Translations under genes and position numbers: made by a program
NCBI RefSeq assembly: GCF_000372725.1
Contig: NW_005198017.1
Location: 234,286 to 298,285 of the forward strand
Reading direction: 5' to 3'
DNA from: Emiliania huxleyi CCMP1516
Lineage: Eukaryota > Haptophyta > Isochrysidales > Noelaerhabdaceae
DNA: 64,000 nt
Shown: positions 61,376-64,000 of the stretch, in pieces
How the letters are laid out: every line of letters begins with the position of its first letter
Position numbering within the stretch: position 1 is the stretch's first letter
Notes under the pieces: model-generated
Told to the model about the DNA's origin: nothing
Seen by the model: only the letters and a program-made list of their open reading frames with translations
Database searches by the model: none

Positions 61376-63962
61376 TCACGTCTCTATGTAGACCACGATG
61401 CCCGTTAGGTTGTCGGCGCTGTCCCCAAACGCGTCGTACCCCTTATTCCGCGAGTTCTCCATGAAGTCCATCACGAGCTTGCGCCGGGCCGGCTGCGCCG
61501 CCGGCAGCGCGCTCCCGTCGAGCAAGTCCGCCATCGCCTCCTCGAACGTCCACAGATCCCACACGCCGTCGCTCGCGACGCAGAGCACCGCCCTCCCGCC
61601 CGGGCCGAGCTCCTCCGCCAAGTCGCGCGTCACCACCTGATAAAAAAGAAATACGGCCGTCAAAAAGAAATGCGGGCCGAGCCGCCAAGTCGCGCGTCAC
61701 CACCTCCGGCCGCCAGGTGACGCCGTACTGGCCGTGGTAAAAGTCGCCGAGCGAGCGAGTCACGTTGAGCATCATCTGCGAGAAGCGTCCCTCCTCGGGC
61801 GTCATCAGCACCGCGCTGCGGTCGCCTCGCTCCGTCTTGAAGCCGCAGCCCATCTCGTCCGCGCGGCGCAGCGCCTCCTCCGAGAGGCGCCACGCGCCTG
61901 CCGGCAGCACGAGAGCGTCAACCGCGCGCGCTGGGACGGAGCGGCAAGAGGGGGGGGGGGGGGGGAGGAGGAGGCGCCGGTCGCGTCGCGGTCGAAGACG
62001 CGCAAGAGCTGGTCCTCGCCTTCGAACATGTCAGGGTGGTCGTAGACCACCTGGGGGGGAGCGAAGGGGGGCGGCGGCGGCAGGGTCGGTGCGGGGTTGG
62101 GGTGCGGGGTTGGGGTGCGAGGCGGGGGTGAGGGCCCGGCAAGGCGAGGGCCCTCTAGCGAGGTCTCGAGGTCTCGCCTCGATGCCGGTGCTGTGCAGCC
62201 GCGCGACCCACTCGTCCAGCCGCACGGGCGCGTGCTCCGCCACGAGCTCCTCGACCTTTGCCTCGCCGTTGCCGGGTTGCGCGAGGATGCCTGCAGAGTC
62301 GCCGACCGCAGCATAGACGAGCGTTCTGCCGTCGACGATCGCGGCGACCGACGCGGTGGAGCCGCCGTCGACGGCGTCGTACCCCAGGGGCCAGTCCTCC
62401 TCCTCCACCTATCGAGGCACTTCCGAGACGGCTCCGCGCGAGTGCTGCCCCCCCGCCCGCCTCTCTCTTCCCCCTCCCTTGCCCCACCTCCATGACGAGC
62501 ATCTTCCCATATCTCCCCATATCTCCCCATATCTCCCCACCTCCATGACGAGCATCCCGTCGCGCTCAAACACGTCCGGCATCGCCTTGATCGCCTCCCA
62601 GATGGCGGCGTGCGCCGCCTCGAACACCTCGCTCATCACCGCCTCGGGCTCGGAGCGCAGCCGCCAAAAGTGCGCCCGCAAGTGCTCCTGCATCGCGGCG
62701 GACGCCGCCATCGACGCGACCCGCCCGTGCTCGCCTCCGTGCCCGTCCAGCACGCCGTACGCCCAGTTGGCTTCGTCGACGCGCAGCACAAAGTACGCAT
62801 CCTGGTTCTCCTTGGGCCCGTGTCCGCTGCCGCCGCGGTGAGTGTACTCGTAGTGGTCGAGCCTCAGACGCACCTGCGCCGCCGCCGCCTCGGCCGCCGC
62901 CGCCGCCTCGGCCGCCGCCGCCGCCTCGGCCGCCGCCGCCGCCTCTGCTGCCGCCCTCTCCTTGCGCTCTGCCTCTGCTGCCGCCTCTGCCTCTGCTGCC
63001 GCTAGTGCCTCCGCCTCCGCCCTCGCCCTCGCCTCCGCCCTCGCCTCCGCTCTCGCCTCCTCCGCTGCCCTTGCCTCCGCCTCCGCCGCCGCCGCCGCCG
63101 CCTCTGCCGCCTCCCGAGCCTTGCGCTCGGCCCTGGCAGCTTCGACCCGCTGCCGCGCCGCCGCCGCCTGCTGCTCTCTTCGCGCCGCCTCGGCCTCCTC
63201 CTCCCGCCTCCGCGCCTCCTCGCGCGCACGCGCCGCCCGCTCGAGCCGATCTCGCTCCTCTTGCTGCTCGCGCTCCCTCTTCTCCGCCTCCGCCCGCTCC
63301 GCAGCTACTCTCTCCGCCTCCGCCCGCTCCGCAGCCACCCTCTCTGCCTCCGCCCGCTCCGCAGCTGCCCGCTCCGCTGCCGCCCGCTCCACCGCTGCCC
63401 GCTCCGCTGCCGCCCGCTCCACCGCTGCCCGCTCCACCTTGGCGGCGGCGGCGGCAGCAGCAACAGCGCCACCGTTTTGGTCGTACGTAGCAACAGCGTC
63501 TGCGGTGAGGGGAAGTGGCGCGCCGCGGGGGATCGGCGCGGCCAGCGGCGTACCGTCGCCGTCCGCTGGATCCCAGCGCAGCTGCAGCTGGATTCGACCC
63601 GGCAGGAGCTCGTGCCACGCCGCGTCGGTCGAGAGCTTTGCGAGCGCCAGCTCGGCGAGCCGCAGCGTCACCTTGCCGTAGAAGGCGTCCGAGTCGCCGC
63701 CGGCGGCGGCGCAGTTCCACACATCGACGACGATGCGCGAGTCGTCGCGCACCTCGTCCAGCTCAAACTCCTCGTTCCACACTGGCCGCATGGGGTCCTC
63801 ACCTGCCCCGCGCCCTCGCGCCTGCGAGCGCCGCCGCCGCCAGCGCGTCTTCTCGAGGACGCAGACGGCACAGTAGGTGCTGTTGACGGGCGCGTCGACG
63901 AACGCCTCCTCGAAGTGCGCCTCGATGACGCGCAGGGTGACGGTCCCACGCGTGGCTGCCAT
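61376..63962 (-). CDS. C2-domain, coiled-coil, PP2C-type protein phosphatase
   Basis: Exons 63962-62541, 62408-62178, 62050-61978, 61930-61704 and 61636-61376 join in frame to 737 residues. Residues 1-150 resemble a C2 domain (TVTLRVIEAHFEEA, RPVWNEEFELDEV, FYGKVTLRLAEL). A long Ala/Glu/Arg coiled coil of EAERVAAERA-type repeats follows to about 390. The PP2C domain has KENQDAYFVLRVDE, YGVLDGHGGEHG, VYAAVGDSAG, LCVASDGVWDLW and DNLTGIVV, so the metal-binding Asp residues are present. A lipid- or membrane-recruited Ser/Thr phosphatase is a fair reading. The 67-nt intron 61637-61703 starts with an exact 22-nt copy of the next exon. A 22-nt copy of the exon 1 end including its GT donor lies inside intron 1. 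Confidence 0.85.
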
Positions 63963-64000
63963 GCCTGCTTTTGTGGAGCGGCGGCGCGCCTCAAGGGAGC

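Noticed and set aside
62962..63681. Plus-strand Ser/Ala-rich frame opposite the PP2C gene
   Set aside because: It is the complement of the Ala/Glu/Arg coiled coil, a typical GC-rich shadow.
1..64000. tRNA, rRNA or snRNA genes
   Set aside because: I scanned for conserved tRNA B-box-like and snRNA motifs by eye and found none I could support; a covariance-model search would be decisive.

Overview
This is a GC-rich nuclear eukaryotic scaffold. It has one 100-base assembly gap at 974-1073, many short introns, dense microsatellites and dispersed repeats. The gene content (myristoyltransferase, dynein piece, nuclear-encoded complex I 30 kDa subunit, E2F, SUMO-like, PUB/UBX and AP2 proteins) rules out a prokaryote. 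A very high GC content and a majority of introns with GC-AG rather than GT-AG ends suggest a haptophyte alga, perhaps close to Emiliania/Gephyrocapsa. That placement is inference; no marker gene in the window fixes it.

Layout. 1-7.9 kb: N-terminal piece of an SDR oxidoreductase (-), a Cys-rich membrane protein (-), a hairpin-bearing repeat, a beta-lactamase-fold protein interrupted by a nucleotidyltransferase domain (+), and an SGNH-like hydrolase (-). 7.9-15.6 kb: dispersed repeat, N-myristoyltransferase (+), and a protein ending in a SUMO-like domain (+). 15.6-25.7 kb: Lon protease plus a PUB-like membrane ORF that can be spliced onto it (-), a MITE-like element, an orphan dynein C-terminus (+), Myb and chromodomain proteins (-), and a Cys/Gly-rich protein (-). 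26-36 kb: NDUFS3 (+), an SDR (+), an AlkB-FkbM fusion (-), and an ammonium transporter (+). 36-45 kb: a GT61-like glycosyltransferase, a TUG-like UBX protein, a triple-AP2 factor and a Tudor-like protein (all -). 45-48.9 kb: a repeat mosaic with a truncated retroelement. 49-64 kb: a GFA/CENP-V protein (+), an atypical E2F (+), a membrane GH5 enzyme (-), an RT-like remnant, a second hairpin repeat, a histidine acid phosphatase (+), and a C2-coiled-coil-PP2C protein (-).

The genes look like an ordinary mixed eukaryotic neighbourhood, not one pathway. The strongest unusual signal is in the introns. Several short introns (66, 67, 68, 74 and 165 nt) are bracketed by direct repeats, so the first bases of the intron copy the first bases of the next exon, and removing the intron restores a recognisable protein. 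One of them (4722-4886) also has 13-bp terminal inverted repeats, and its right end supplies the splice acceptor. This looks like recent intron gain by small transposons (introner-like) and by tandem duplication. Other notable items are a dispersed repeat whose hairpin stem is fully re-paired between two copies, and several unusual domain fusions.

Exon boundaries were placed by hand from reading frame, protein-family similarity and splice dinucleotides. They are consistent in frame but not transcript-verified.
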